In this document: one piece after another, positions 13,156 to 25,544 of the stretch
Numbering within the stretch: position 1 is the first letter of the stretch
Layout: each line of letters opens with the position of its first letter
Source: Xylocopa sonorina
Taxonomy: Eukaryota; Arthropoda; Insecta; Hymenoptera; Apidae
DNA length: 64,000 nucleotides
Reading direction: 5' to 3'
NCBI RefSeq assembly: GCF_050948175.1
Contig: NC_135201.1
Coordinates: 6,076,001 to 6,140,000 of the forward strand
Notes under the pieces: generated by a model
What the model saw: the letters and a program-made list of their open reading frames with translations, nothing else
Databases searched by the model: none
Told to the model about the DNA's origin: nothing
Made by a program: the position numbers and the translations under genes

Positions 13156-14519
13156 AATAAGCAGTCTATCGACGGACTGGCTAGTCGGACAGAAACGTTC
13201 AGCCTCGAAATCGCTGTGTTCGAGGCTGTTAAGGTGGACTGGTCTGTACTTTCGCATCCGACGAGTCGTTTTCGAGACGCGTACCTCCTGAAATCGTTGC
13301 TCCTCTTAGGGTCGATCGCTGAACAATAGGGATGCACACTCGGTCCCTGGCACCTCGCGTCGACGATCAAATATCTGGGACGGTGGGAACGCGAGACCGG
13401 AATTTCGGCACACGACACACAGCAGCACAACGAGGGGGGTTGTTTCGCGACGATTTTAAAGAGACTGGACTAGCCTCGGTAAAGCCTCGCGCCACTGTAG
13501 CCCGCTATAGCTAAAATATCGACCATTTCGTGGACCCCCGCCCGTCATCGGACCAATCGCGAAGACGGCCGCGCCTGCGCTACAGGCAACCAGACTGACA
13601 TCTTTAAACGGCAGGAAGAACCTGTTCCATGGAGGAGGAACACTTGTTGATTTCACTTTTCTTCGACGCCTACGACAATGTGCTCGATCTCTGGAAATTT
13701 ACTGCGAATACCTAGTTTATCGACTGCGGTTAAGTCGCTAGCAGAGTAATTAAACTTTCTCGATTTCTCGAGTGGGTACGAAACGAAAGTATTTAAAGCG
13801 AGTATTCTTCTGGAATAATTGCTTGAAAAATTTACCTCAAACTATCGTTCCGTATATTAATTTACCTAGATATGTCATCTGTCCGAATATTGCGGCATAG
13901 CAATCGCAATTGTTTGTCTGGCACGCGATACATCGAATTGGCTCCGATCTGGCCGTATTCATTTGTAAATTTCAAGCAATTTCCTAGGAAATATTTGGGT
14001 TAATTCTAAAATTGACATCGTAAACATGTCCCAGGGTTTGTACGCTTCGAGTAGATATTACGTGGAAGAGAAGGCAGTGTTAGAATCAGAAGAAAATACC
14101 GAGGAACGCGCTACCAAACGATCGCATTCCGCGTCTCAAGTTGGGGAAGTAAATCTTAGGCAAATATTGTAGACACTTTGTTTTTCGATAAAAATTCGAT
14201 TCTACCAAAAAAGTTTAATTTTGCAGTTTAAAGAGAAAGAGGAGGAGAGTCAGGAGCTATTTTAAATCGCGAAAATTGGAAATATCACAAGTTTCCGAAA
14301 AAATGGTAAGGATCGTGGATATCTGGCGGCATGAAAATTTTCTCAAGATAGTCAATCGGTTTTTTAAACCCACGGCAAATAAGCAATTACGAAAGAAATC
14401 GAGAAATGCCGATATATCGGAACAGCTCGATTGTAAAATTACCGAATCTACACAAACTGATCAGAACAGCAATATCTTTTAATTTGTAAATGATCACGGA
14501 ATGAAAGAAACGGTAATTC

Positions 14520-14525
14520 TTTATT
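14520..14525 (-). promoter_or_regulatory. Candidate polyadenylation signal of the sugar transporter
   Basis: AATAAA on the minus strand, about 330 bases beyond the transporter stop codon. Position and hexamer fit a 3' end, but no transcript evidence is available and other hexamers may be used. Confidence 0.35.
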
Positions 14526-14857
14526 GGACGCTCGATGAACACATTCCCGAGGAATACTTCATTCCTCTGTATCAAAAGTATCTGAGATTTTCTTATGTAC
14601 AATAAAACTATCTACTGCTATACATGATTAATTGTAGAATGAGTGATATCTGCGGTAAATCCTTTTGCCTACAAAACTAACAAGGATTCGTCTTTGTTCC
14701 CTTATCAGCTGCGCCTTAATTGCGCAATGTAAACGGCCTCGCGAAATAAAAAAAAGTTGTCAAGGAACTTCCGACGGAATTACTGGGTCGCATTTTGCCT
14801 CGAGACAATTCGATTCGCGCGCAGAGATAATACTCCGCGCTTTGATTCCTCTCGAAA

Positions 14858-17800
14858 TCAAAGCTTACTCTCAGTGTCGTCGTAAATCACAGCTGGGTTG
14901 GTGGCTGCCCATTTCTCCTTAAACGGAAGGTCCTCCGTTTTGGGCCTGGTCTTTAAGTTTTGGACACCAGCGAAGTGTTCCTGAATCTCCTTCAAGGACC
15001 GCCCTTCGGTCTCTGGAAGGATAAAATAGAGCAGAGCGCCGCCAATGAAATTGATTACGGCGTAAAAGAGGAATGTCCCGGGTAGAGTCATCCCATTGAC
15101 CATGTAAAGGAACACTTTATTGGCGATGGAGTTGAAAATGTACCCCATGGAACCTGCTGCACCAGTTGCGCTGCTTCTAACCTAGTAAAACATCCGACGA
15201 TCATAAAATTACTTTTATACTACAATATAAACGGAACATTGCTAAAGTGCAGGCCACCTCAGGTGACCTGTACCACTTCTGGTTCTACTTTTGCTGGAAA
15301 GAAGAAGACGAAGAGTACCAAAATAGTATATTGAGAACCATCTTGGGAACTTACATTCGCAGGGAAGACCTCACCAGCCAGGACCCATGGTAGCAGTCTG
15401 ATCCCAACGTGAGACAGGAAGGCAGCTCCAATCATCAGCGTGGTTGGTAGCCAGGTAACGTTTTCAGGATTCACCATTTGTCTGTCGCTTAAGTAGCCGT
15501 AGACGGCTGCCAAGCCAAAACAGAAACCAGTGCCACCAATGGAGACGAAAGTCAACACTCGCTTGCCAGTGAAGTGAATGGCAAACACACAGATCACTGT
15601 GCCCAACAGCTCCGCCAGTCCAAGGATAACTGCGGCTGTGTACTCCTCGATGGGTGCCTTCAGCCTCATGAAGATGACCACTGCGAAAGTCTGGAGGCTC
15701 GTGGTGCCACCGAACGCGCTGATGAAGAAGGCCCAAGTGACCAGAAGGAAGGGTGCGTAGAAGGTCTTCTTGCCAAAGGATTTCCAAACTTTCTCCTTCG
15801 ATTCAACGGGTTTCTGGACTTCTTGGCAGATGGTCTGGAACTCTGGCTTCACCTGAGCTGGACTGACCCAGCCTCGAAGCCAGCAGAGAGACTTCTCTGC
15901 GTCTCTCTGGCGACCTCTTGCTGAGAGAAACGCGATAAAGGGCTCTTGAGATGCAGGTTGTTTCTTGGGACGAGAATGAACAAAGTGTGAATTTACCCAG
16001 AAGCCAATAGGGGCTCTCGGGCACCGTGCAGAGAGCAAGGAAACACGCGAGTGGATAGATCAGGTTGACGATGGTCACGGTCCTCCAAGTGGCTAGTTTT
16101 CCGCTCAGCATCTGCGTGAAAATGCCCAGGATGACGGACATGCTAGAGGTCGCTGACAGCATCCCACGAAGATGAGGCTGCGTCACTTCCGCCACGTAGG
16201 TCATCACAGGCGCCTCTAAAAGGCCACCAGTTAAGCCTGTCATGGCTAACGCTAGAAACAACATCTCAGCTGTCCAGGAATAGTAAAATATGACCCATGC
16301 TAGTGTAAATGGGATGGTGGTCAACATCATGGTCCTCTTCCTTCCTATCAGCTGCGATAGTGGCCCACTGGCGAAGCAACCAATAGGTACCAGGAACAGG
16401 TTCAAGCTACCTAAATGCACATGGAGGAAATTTGAATCGTTTGGTGATCGATGGTTGAAAGGTGTTGGGAACAAGTCAGATGCGTACTGATCCACGTCAA
16501 CTCCTCCATGGTGACTGGGATCTCTGCGTTCTCCTTCTGCAATTCGGGGATCAGAATCGTGGAGAAGCCCAGCGTGGAGCCAAACGTGATCATCAGAAGA
16601 TTTTTCGCGCTCACGGCACAGAATTGCGGGAACGCCTGTCGCAGTTTCGATATCGGGAAAATTTCGATCGTCTCGTTCAGTTCAGCCGCTCGCGCTTTCT
16701 CCTCGTCCCTGAAAAGGAAACCAAGAACGTGGTTAGCGGAAGGTCGTTTAAATGCGTGCAAGAGAAAGTGCAGTTCGAACAAGTGCGAATAGAGATCTTA
16801 GAGAATGAAACAAATATATTTTATTCTTCGATTTTCTTTTTTTATCATTTTGTTATCTAGCAATGTTTGTGTACACAATCACTCAAGGTGAGATGTATGG
16901 ACGATTTAAACGAGTGCCACGCAAGTGGATCGATCCACGATCGGCAAGATGATCGATTAGGGTCAGTGAGCGCAGCTCGGTCACCAGCAAGCCCTAAGCT
17001 CAATTCCATTTGGCATACCTTTTTTTTTCTCTGGCTGATCTGGGTTAATAGTAGCTGCGCAATGGCTGTTCAATCGCGGATTAGGTTTCAGTCTTTCCCG
17101 TTCGTACATATCGAGCGCACAATTCAAGATTTTGCAATCGATACCCAATCAGTTTTATTTCCTCTTTTCCTACAGAAACATTTGCCTCGATTCCATCCAT
17201 TCGATCGTTCAACACGCGAGATTTCTCGGCAAGCTACATCGCGGGATACGTATTTCGAAAATTTCTCACGCGGAAATGGCAAACGATTTTGTTTAACGAA
17301 GAACATCGGATGTAAACAGAATCGCGCGTGTCGCAACCGTAGTTGTGCTCATCATCCTCCTTTATGTCGCCGACTGTGGTGTTTTTCGTCATTGACATAG
17401 TTCTTTTCAACGTGAAAGGGACCACCGGAATGAAGTATAGCGATTGCGTAAGCGCTTGGTGCGCGTTCTCCCAGCTTTGCGTAAGTTGATTACCGATCTT
17501 TGCAAACTGGTTTGAACGCACGAGCCAAAATAATCTGTGGGCTCGAATTAAGTCTCGAGTTAATCTTCGTCAAGCTCGCACGAGCCGTTTTTTCCTATAC
17601 GAACATTACCACTACACTGTGCACGCGTTCCTTATCGTGGATTAAGATAACGAGCTTCAATATAATAATGATTGCAACTTAAGGCCTGAAACGACTCTCG
17701 CGTGTCAACTAATGCCGATCAAGTAGAACATAAACTTTTATTGTTCCACGAGATTGTCGAATATATTTGCACGCGTCCCACAAACGATAGTATTTGTTTT

Positions 17801-19725
17801 TAACTCCAGCTAGTCTGACAAAGTACCAATTGTTACTTTCAATAACGGAAAGGTATGTTCAGCGCCATTTTTAATTGACTTTGTCTGCTGGAACGTCCTT
17901 CGCAGTGGTTAGTTTCAGTAATTCTGAGTCATTAACGAGACAAAATTCAAACACGACAAGTCTTTTCGAAAGATTCGAGTCTCTCAGCCGCGATGGGAAC
18001 GATCGACAACTGTTACGACTTTGCATTCTCGAAAGCTATCGTTCGCGACAAGTTTATTCGCAGATACCCATCGAGAGATTCCCGATAAGAAGATCAGAAG
18101 CACGTGCTGATCTTTAAATAGTTTTACAGAAGCTACGCAGTACTTCTCTTATCGTGGTACACGTGCTCGATTCGTTTTTTCCCGCCAATTTCTCGAGACG
18201 AACGCTCGTTGGTCCTCGAAAAGAAAAAAAGACGGAGAACAACTCTTCTTCTTTTCTCGAAGAACGTACACGGTGGATTAGACATAAATATTTTTAGCAG
18301 TATGCGTGAGCCAACAATTCACCTTCCGCGGCTTTGTAACATTAACGAGGATGCAATTATGCGATTATGCAGCCAAGGACGAACCAGCACAAATTCCCCG
18401 CTATTATTATATTTTCGAATCAGGATCATTACTTTGATTGACGAGTATTTATATAATGATATTTTGCCCGTTTTTCCTTCTCGATATTAGAAAATCGTAT
18501 TTCGTGGCTGCACGTATGGTGTTCGATTATTAAGAACCACTCGTGGTGATTCTTCTGTTTGTAACAAATGTAACAGCGTAAAGGAATGAACAACAACGCG
18601 ATGGAGATCGCGAATGTAAACCAAATGGCGTACGAAGAATATGCAAACAATTTCATCCAAGGCTCGCGAGCGGAGAGGCATTCGCTGAGAGTGAAAACGA
18701 GTGGAAGGTTTTCACTCGTCAATCTCGACGGATTCCTGCGTTCACGAACGACTTCCTGGTCGATACATCCTACATTACTAGGAATATGTTATTCCGCGAT
18801 GATCGTTAAGCAAGAAGGTGTCACAACCAGCTGGTGTGATGTAAAAAGCGAAACCCTATCAGATTATGTAATTGCGTGCAATAAACTTGAGTATGTTGCT
18901 GGTATTTGTATACATAAAGGCGAAAACCGTTGATTATTATTATTCCAATCGGAATTACCATCTCTATGTTCCCATAATTCCTGAAATAACCGAGATTTGC
19001 ATGACTTAAAAAGGAAATATTAGCGGTTATATAAATGGAGCTATTTTTTTCCTCGTAAACTGAGAATTTTTATTTAAGTCATTGAATGTGGCTATTTTTT
19101 TCGCTTCGAGGTAAGAAACGGCAGCTACACTAAAAGAATTTCGCACCGTCCTTGTTAATACGGTAATAAAGCTCGCCTAAAACGGCACCAATCGCTCGTT
19201 AGCACTGACTTAGCGATAAAAATCTTATTTCTCGTCGAGAGAATTTTTGCAAATTCTGTAAGGAACGATAATAACCAACGAACAGTTTAAGAAAAATTAT
19301 TATAAAATATTTAGTTGGTACATAATTAAAAGGATATCGAGATTTTGAAAAATATCTTAAGAATGATCATCTTTTCTTTAAGTAAGAGGATAGAAATAAG
19401 GATTGTTTATAACGCGTTTGTTCAATTATGGTTCATTAGTTTTCCCGCGTTCCTCAAAGCGATCAGTAAACTCCTCATTGAATCACAAAGGCGACAGTAT
19501 CGTTAGTTCTGCCGTGGAAGAAGTCTTTGAACTCTGATGATATCTTGTTTAAGTTACGATTGCCAGTAAAAAATAGCGATGAGATCATTTAATGGAATAA
19601 AAAGTAGTCATTTACGTGATGCTTGCTCTAATTTTTCTCGGTGTAAATTATAGAGGATACGAAGAGCATAAATAATTGATAAGAATTACAAACCTAATTG
19701 CACCATTGTCTCCGGAGTGCGCCAT
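14858..19725 (-). CDS. Tret1-like MFS sugar transporter (SLC2 type), five coding exons
   Basis: Coding exons are 19725-19694, 16708-16488, 16410-15997, 15920-15355 and 15181-14858: 1557 nt, 518 aa, stop TGA. Junction phases match throughout. Family marks are a GRK loop after TM2-TM3, the PESPYWL segment at the end of the first half, a central cytoplasmic loop with GR..DAEKSLCWLRGW, and PETEGRSL after TM12. About twelve hydrophobic segments are visible, so this is a plasma-membrane facilitator. Members of this insect group are annotated as trehalose transporters, but substrate cannot be read from sequence. The usual TM7 glutamine-serine-glycine motif is replaced by FGGTTSLQTF. Exon 1 is only 32 coding bases (MAHSGDNGAI plus a split Arg) and has the unusual donor GTTTGT. 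It was chosen because its phase, AAAATGG start context and distance fit, so it is the least certain exon. The protein ends SKL. Confidence 0.92.
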
Positions 19726-20929
19726 TTTGGGTAGAAAATGTCCCACCGATTATATCTCTTATTCCACCCGTTCTCCACGAAGTGTAACTCGTTCTTTATA
19801 TTCTTCTTTACTTCGAGAAGGGAATAAAAAAGCTTGAGCAATTTAGCAATGAAATATTTCTTCTGTTTCCGTAAAACAGAGCAGAAATTCTTTTTACTTT
19901 TAATAGAGGGTATTAAAGGTTACTGCGAGACACGATTCTGCGTATGACTAGTTTTTAACAGAAATGTTAAAAAAATACTTCAAGCGTATACGTGTCTTTA
20001 TTCCTCCTTGGAATTTTTCTTTCTCCTTGCAATATTTTCCTTTCCCTTTGCGATGCTTCGAATCGATTTCCTCAGAAGCTTCTTCCTGGTGTATTCTTAG
20101 ACATCCTTCTGCAGCCTCTCAAGTTTTTATCTCATAGAGCGCAGGTAATCAAAACCCAGTGGGTATATACAATATCCTTTGCCTCTTCTCTCGACTAGCT
20201 CACCTTCGCAGATGCCAGACGCTTTTTTTTCCAAATCTACCAATAGCCAGGAATAGTCCAAGCTGATCGAAAACTTGTTTAGGAACCATGCACTCGTGAA
20301 GCAAAGTCCAACTCCTCTTCCAAGGCCCAACCGAGCTCCTCACCAACAATGGTCCCTCGATCAGTCATCCATGATCGACGGTCATTAACTTCATGACCTC
20401 TCAGAACCGTAGTTACAAACACAGTCCGCTGTTTACCTCTTCTACTCTCTCTAGTTGTCAGTTGCACCGAAACTGGCGATCATAGGTCGAGACCGCACCA
20501 ATCACGTCGAACGATCGCGCTAGATCAGCGATAATAGCACCGCTTGTCGTCAATGAAGTGCTCGCATCACGGGCTTCGCTGCCCTCGTCCTTTCTTCGTT
20601 TTACCAAACTTCTGAAACCGTTCATGAGCTCCCACGACGCTGGTTATCGGTCACCGCGTGGACGGTGCGACAATTCGTTCGACTGACAACAGGCGCGTGC
20701 ACGGCGTCCTCCGCTCGAGAGTCGAGGAGAGAGCAAGCTAGAGTCCTGCGCTAGACTGTTGTCAGACACACTAAATGGCCAACGAAATCGAGCAACTTAA
20801 GTCTGCCTTTCGATTCCTCCTCCACCGTCCAGGTTTGCACGGCTGTTCTCATGAGCGGGTACATGTGACCGGTCCCCCTCTGTTCCACGACGTGGGCTGG
20901 TTCCACCTAGCCGTGCGAATAGTCGCGTT
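19726..20929. other. Non-coding, upstream of the sugar transporter
   Basis: No gene is recognised. Composition becomes CG-richer from about 20.4 kb, which would suit a promoter or 5' leader of the leftward transporter. No TATA box or initiator is convincing. Confidence 0.4.
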
Positions 20930-21423
20930 TTAAACAGCCAACTGGCGAGAATGCTGCCCGTTAATCCTCTTTGCAAACAGAACAGAATCGAATTGGTCCG
21001 GGTGGTTGGACGGCGAGTAACGGGAGGAGGTGACGCTTAGCTGTGGTGTCAGCGTGGACACATTGGGGTGGCCCGAAGACGAGTGAGAAAGTGTGCTTGT
21101 GAGGCTGTTTGTGTTTGCAGGTGGCCTAATCTGGACCATATGGGATGATACCAATTTATTCTCGGTGGCTCCTCGCTGATTCGCGGTTCGCTCAAGTGAG
21201 TCGAAGGATGAATACCCCGTTACGTTAGTCGTCTTCGAAATTTCATATCCTTTCACGTGAATTCCCCATACTTCTTCATTGCACTAAATGCTTGATTAAC
21301 ATTGCACGTGGTAAAAACTGCCTTGTCAGAAATGTTAAAATTGCCTACTGAAGACTCGTTAGAGTGAGGATCCTCTTTAATAGCTTGGACTTGGCAAATT
21401 CCTTTGGGGATATTCTCAAGTAG
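20930..21423 (-). pseudogene. Coding-like stretch, unrecognised, open in two successive frames
   Basis: On the minus strand one frame is open from 21423 to a TGA at 21253 (56 codons). A second frame is open from 21283 to a TAA at 20930 (about 117 codons), and the two overlap. Neither starts with a convincing ATG. Both have a protein-like composition rich in Ser, Thr, Asn and Pro with no hydrophobic segment, and the second looks like a C-terminal tail ending SRQLAV. A run of four Gs on the minus strand (21264-21267) lies in the overlap, and a one-base length change there would put the two frames in register. It may be a decayed exon, an assembly error within a real last exon, or chance. No family is recognised. 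An acceptor-like CATTTAG precedes the second frame at 21284. Confidence 0.3.
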
Positions 21424-22504
21424 TTATCTTTCTTCGATGAAAAAGATATACGTACATTTTTCTTTCTTCAAAACAATAACTTATCTCTGTATAATCCATC
21501 GATCTTGATAATCGTGCAACATGAAACGCGTACAATTTACTTGTTACGCGGTAGTCAGGTTATTCCAGTGACTCTAAATAAATTAATCGGTAACATCAAT
21601 TTGAGATTGTATCAAATGGAAATTAACTATTTAATTACCGCACCCGAAGTGCATTTCTTTGGAATGTATGCCGGGAGTGGGATGCGTTTCATAGTAATTC
21701 TAACAGGCACCAAAGGTGTTAATTATTCTTGCGTGACATCTGTTTTTTTCTGTTTCCGCTTAGAGCTACAGAAAACTTCTGGTAAATACCTAGCCATTCG
21801 ATAAGTGTTATTTAATATTTTATTTGCGACACGAGTCGCAATCCTGTCAGTATCGCTAGAATGAATTGGTACGTTGTTTCATTTGCAATGTTTGATTGGA
21901 ATATTTATATTTAATTAGAGGCCTTACGTCGCGCGTCAATGGTTAATCCGGGTTAATCCTCTCTGGGAAGAGCTTTCAGAATTGTGGTGTAATTACGGCA
22001 ATAAAATGTTGATCTTAGCGATTAAATTTGAAGATAACACCTTTGTTTGCTCGCATCTCTTCTTTAATATTAACAGTATCAAACTTTCTTCTTTACCACG
22101 TTTCTGTAATCTTGACACACGACAGACATTTACAAAAATATGGTGCTAAATGTATATGGGTCAGCAGATTATATATCGCTAAATAACAGCTACGTACTGC
22201 TGTTCAATATGATAAGACTTTAACATATGCATGCTGCCTAATAATGGAATTATACTCCACCTGTAATATCGTCCATTGATCTTCTGAATAATCATTGTTA
22301 AAATAATTTCTCATTATCTTAGAGCTCTTTAGATCAATACATGTAATCATCTTTGATGGAAAAGTTCCATCATATGTGATTCGCGTTCAACGCCAGAATA
22401 ATTTTCCATTAGATCCATTACGCAAACTATAATTTTTCCAGAATATCAATTGAGACATAATAAAAATTATTTGTTAACGTTGAACGCTACATTATTCCTG
22501 AAAA
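21424..22504. other. Non-coding, AT-rich
   Basis: No gene or repeat family is recognised. A plus-strand frame at 21505-21804 has no domain and no splice support. Confidence 0.45.
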
Positions 22505-22506
22505 TA

Positions 22507-23967
22507 CAGGGTGATTCACAATTCGTGTGACAAATTTTCGCAGCAGATACTACACCTCGAAACCAACAAAAATGTTCATATAAACCTAGGTCCGATTTGC
22601 AAAAATATCAGAGATAATTGGAATTTCTATTTTTTCAGAGAAACAGCAGTTCCACTGATATTATTGATTGTATCTTCTAAACCGTAAGTCCTACAAGAAA
22701 ATTACAAGCAATTTTGAAAAGAGCAATATATCTGCTATTATAATAGCCCCTACTTTACCCTGAAACTCGAAAACAGTTTTGCATTTTTGCAAACCGGGCC
22801 CAGGTTTATGCAAACTTTTCAATCATCCTCAATAATATACATCTATTGCCTTCCTGACTTCGTTTTCGCTTTCGTTTCCTTCCCCTTGCTGCTTTTTCTC
22901 ATCTTAATTACAGACTTTTAAAGTACTGCTGATTAAATAAAAAAATTCTTTAATATTCATTGAATGGAAAGAGTCAGATAAATTATACCTGCCGCTTTAG
23001 AGGTAAGAGAGAGAAAGATATATGAGAAAGCTATAAGAAAAAGTGAGACAGATGGTACCGATTCTATTGAAGAACCCCTGGCGCCATCTCTGTAAAAAGT
23101 GCTCAAACTGGTCGCACAGCGTTATCGACAGCGAAGTAAACTACTTAAAACTACTAGCGCCATCTCTCAAAGAAGATGTGAAACTAGTCAAGCATTAGAT
23201 TCAGTACTTTCCACAGAGATAGCGCCAGTAGTTCTTGAGTAGTTCACTTCGCTGTTGATAATTATGTGCGACCAGTTTGAGCACTTTTTATAGAGATGGC
23301 GCCAGGGGTTCTAGAGAAGGGTCAGTATCATCTGTCTCACTCTTTCTTACAGCTTTCTTATATATCTTTCTCTCTCTTATTTCTAAAGCGGGAGATATCT
23401 TTCTATTCAATGAAAATTAAGGAATTTCTTTACTTAATCAGCAGTACTTTAAAATTCTGTAATTAAGATGAGAGAGAGCAGCAAGAAGAAGGAAAGGGAA
23501 GCGGAAACGAAATTAGGAAGGCAACAGATGTATAATATTCAGGATGATTTACTATTGGTGTGACAAGTTTTTATAGCTGGTACTACACCTGAAAAGTAAC
23601 AAAAAAGTTTACATAAACCCAACTCTGGTTTGCAATAATGGTAGAGAATTTTCGTTGAAGCCTTACAAGGGTGAGGAGTGGAGTCTTTGATGCAGCTTCT
23701 TGTAGGCATGCATACTTGAGCGAGGAACAGCACGAGATAAGTTTAAGCTTTTGTTACTCCACCTGTTTTCGCGTTTCAGGATAAAATAGGGGCTATTATA
23801 ATAGCAAATTTATTGCTCTTTTAAAACTGCTGTTTCTCTGAAAAAAAATTCCAATTTTTTCTGCTATTTTTGCAAATCGGACCTAGCTTTACATGCACTT
23901 TTTTGTTGCTCTTGAGGTGTAGTATCAGCTGTACAAATTTTTCACACGAGTAGTGAATCACAGCCTG
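22507..23967. mobile_element. Composite foldback element: two MITE-like copies flanking a long palindrome
   Basis: The segment is flanked by TA on both sides (22505-22506 and 23968-23969). It starts CAGGGTGATTCAC, and its other end read on the opposite strand is CAGGCTGTGATTCAC. The outer blocks (about 22507-22840 and 23541-23967) are related copies that each carry the terminal sequence at both their ends, with shared internal pieces such as GCTATTATAATAGCCCCTA. Between them lies an imperfect inverted repeat with arms of about 325 bases (22843-23167 and 23213-23540) around a loop of about 45 bases (23168-23212); each arm includes a GGCGCCA motif. No transposase frame is present. TA target sites suggest Tc1/mariner-type mobilisation, but the family is not identified. 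Confidence 0.85.
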
Positions 23968-24748
23968 TAGACAAGGACGGAAAGTTTCTCGTAAACTCTC
24001 AAGTCTAATAAATGTGAGAATTTATTAAGAACAGTATATGGTGTACGACACATTTGCACATGTTAAATTAATTAAATAAATATAAAAATCACGCGGAATT
24101 CTAAATGAACTTCAGCCAGCCAACTGCGCCGTTGAATGCGCGCCGTTTACATATTTTTCTCCTTTGTTTCACCTCATCTTTCTCGGTTCTCTTTATAATT
24201 AATAACTTCTATGAATAAGAGCGTGTCATGATCGTGATATGATTTACAACTTTGGTTAAGAAAAATATATACCTCTATTATTAGTAGATCAATGACGAGC
24301 ACTAGTTACCTCGAACAGGGTATTCGAAAATAAAAATGAGACTTCGTCGATACAAATCGTGATACACTTCAGTCTAAAGGCGTTATAGATCACTTTGTTG
24401 TTTCTTTTTTTTTTTAACATTCGTCTTCTCAACACACATGCGAAACTTCAAGGTCAAGGGAAGAACATCCTAACAATTAACTGAAAATATTTGTTGCACA
24501 AAAAGTTTCAAAAACTATTGGACCGTTTAGATACTTGATTTTTTTTTATTTAAATTGTCACGGATTAATCACATCGGTAATCCCAGTACACAATTGGAAG
24601 TCCAAGTACATTATTACATATCACATTACTAGAAGCGTAAAACACTTGAATAAAACACTCGAATAAAAAATTTTTGAAACTTTCTATACACTCAGTTAAC
24701 TGTTTAGAATTCTTTCTGTAACGTTAAAACACTCTATTCAACAATAAT

Positions 24749-24763
24749 TATATATATATATAT
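24749..24763. repeat. Short TA microsatellite
   Basis: A pure TA run of about 15 bases in the AT-rich stretch between the two mobile elements. Nothing else is recognised between 23970 and 25544. Confidence 0.8.
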
Positions 24764-25544
24764 CTTCACAGGTGGACTTGATTGAAACACTTTTGTACAC
24801 GATCTCCTCTCGGACCAACATTTTCTATTCATCGGAAAGAATTAAATTAGTGGCTCGACTCGCATACCCTGTACCATTGTACGAGTCTCTACTTTAATCT
24901 GTCGCGAAGAGAGAAATATGCATATTCCTTTCTTCTAACTACAGTCAATTGCGAAGCGAAAGGATACATTTGCACGTTTGTTAAATCCTCTATGACGATG
25001 TATATCATTATATGTATATATGTATATTTGTAAAATAGGACCCACTTTAGTTCGTTCGAGAACAATGATTCTCCTTACAAAAATAGACCGCTAAAGCTAA
25101 ACAAGACTAAACGTATTTTTAATACACGAGATGTTAAACATTATATCATCCAGCCTGAGAGTTCTGTTTCTCAGAAGCTACAACTCGAAGAGCTCACAAT
25201 AAACTCTTTGGCAGGTCTGATTAAATTACTTTTCCACGAATGTCTCAAATTAGTCAACGTTTAGCATCATTGAAAATTTGACGAAGTAAGCCTTCCATGA
25301 TGTTACATAGGAAGGTATCTAGAAGATTGAGATTTAATTCCACGATTTCTCAAATTTTTATTACAACACTCTTTTATTTAGACTAAATGAAGATGGAGTA
25401 AAGGCACTCTTAGACCATGATGCGTATAACGAAGTCATTTAGGGACAGGAAGAAGTATTGTTGCTATAATCTGAATATTGAAGTACCTTAGAGCGCGCCA
25501 GTTCTCACGATATTGCTACGTTATGTATCGTAACGTAAAACTCT

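Larger units (their letters stand above)
8628..14857. other. Non-coding region between Rab3 and the sugar transporter
   Basis: No gene is recognised. Because Rab3 has a 5' UTR intron, part of this stretch is probably the Rab3 first intron, leader and promoter; the CG-rich part at 12.3-13.6 kb is a plausible promoter area. The transporter 3' UTR occupies the right end. Short open frames are present on both strands without domains, signal peptides or splice support. Confidence 0.5.

Noticed and set aside
14858..14869. C-terminal SKL of the sugar transporter as a peroxisomal targeting signal
   Set aside because: The protein is a twelve-helix membrane transporter; PTS1 acts on soluble matrix proteins. 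SKL here is probably coincidental.
21505..21804. Plus-strand frame of 99 codons
   Set aside because: It contains no family motif and lies in AT-rich DNA with codon use unlike the real genes in the window.
23539..23733. Minus-strand frame of 64 codons inside the palindromic element
   Set aside because: It lies within a MITE-like copy, is too short for a transposase and has no DDE motif.
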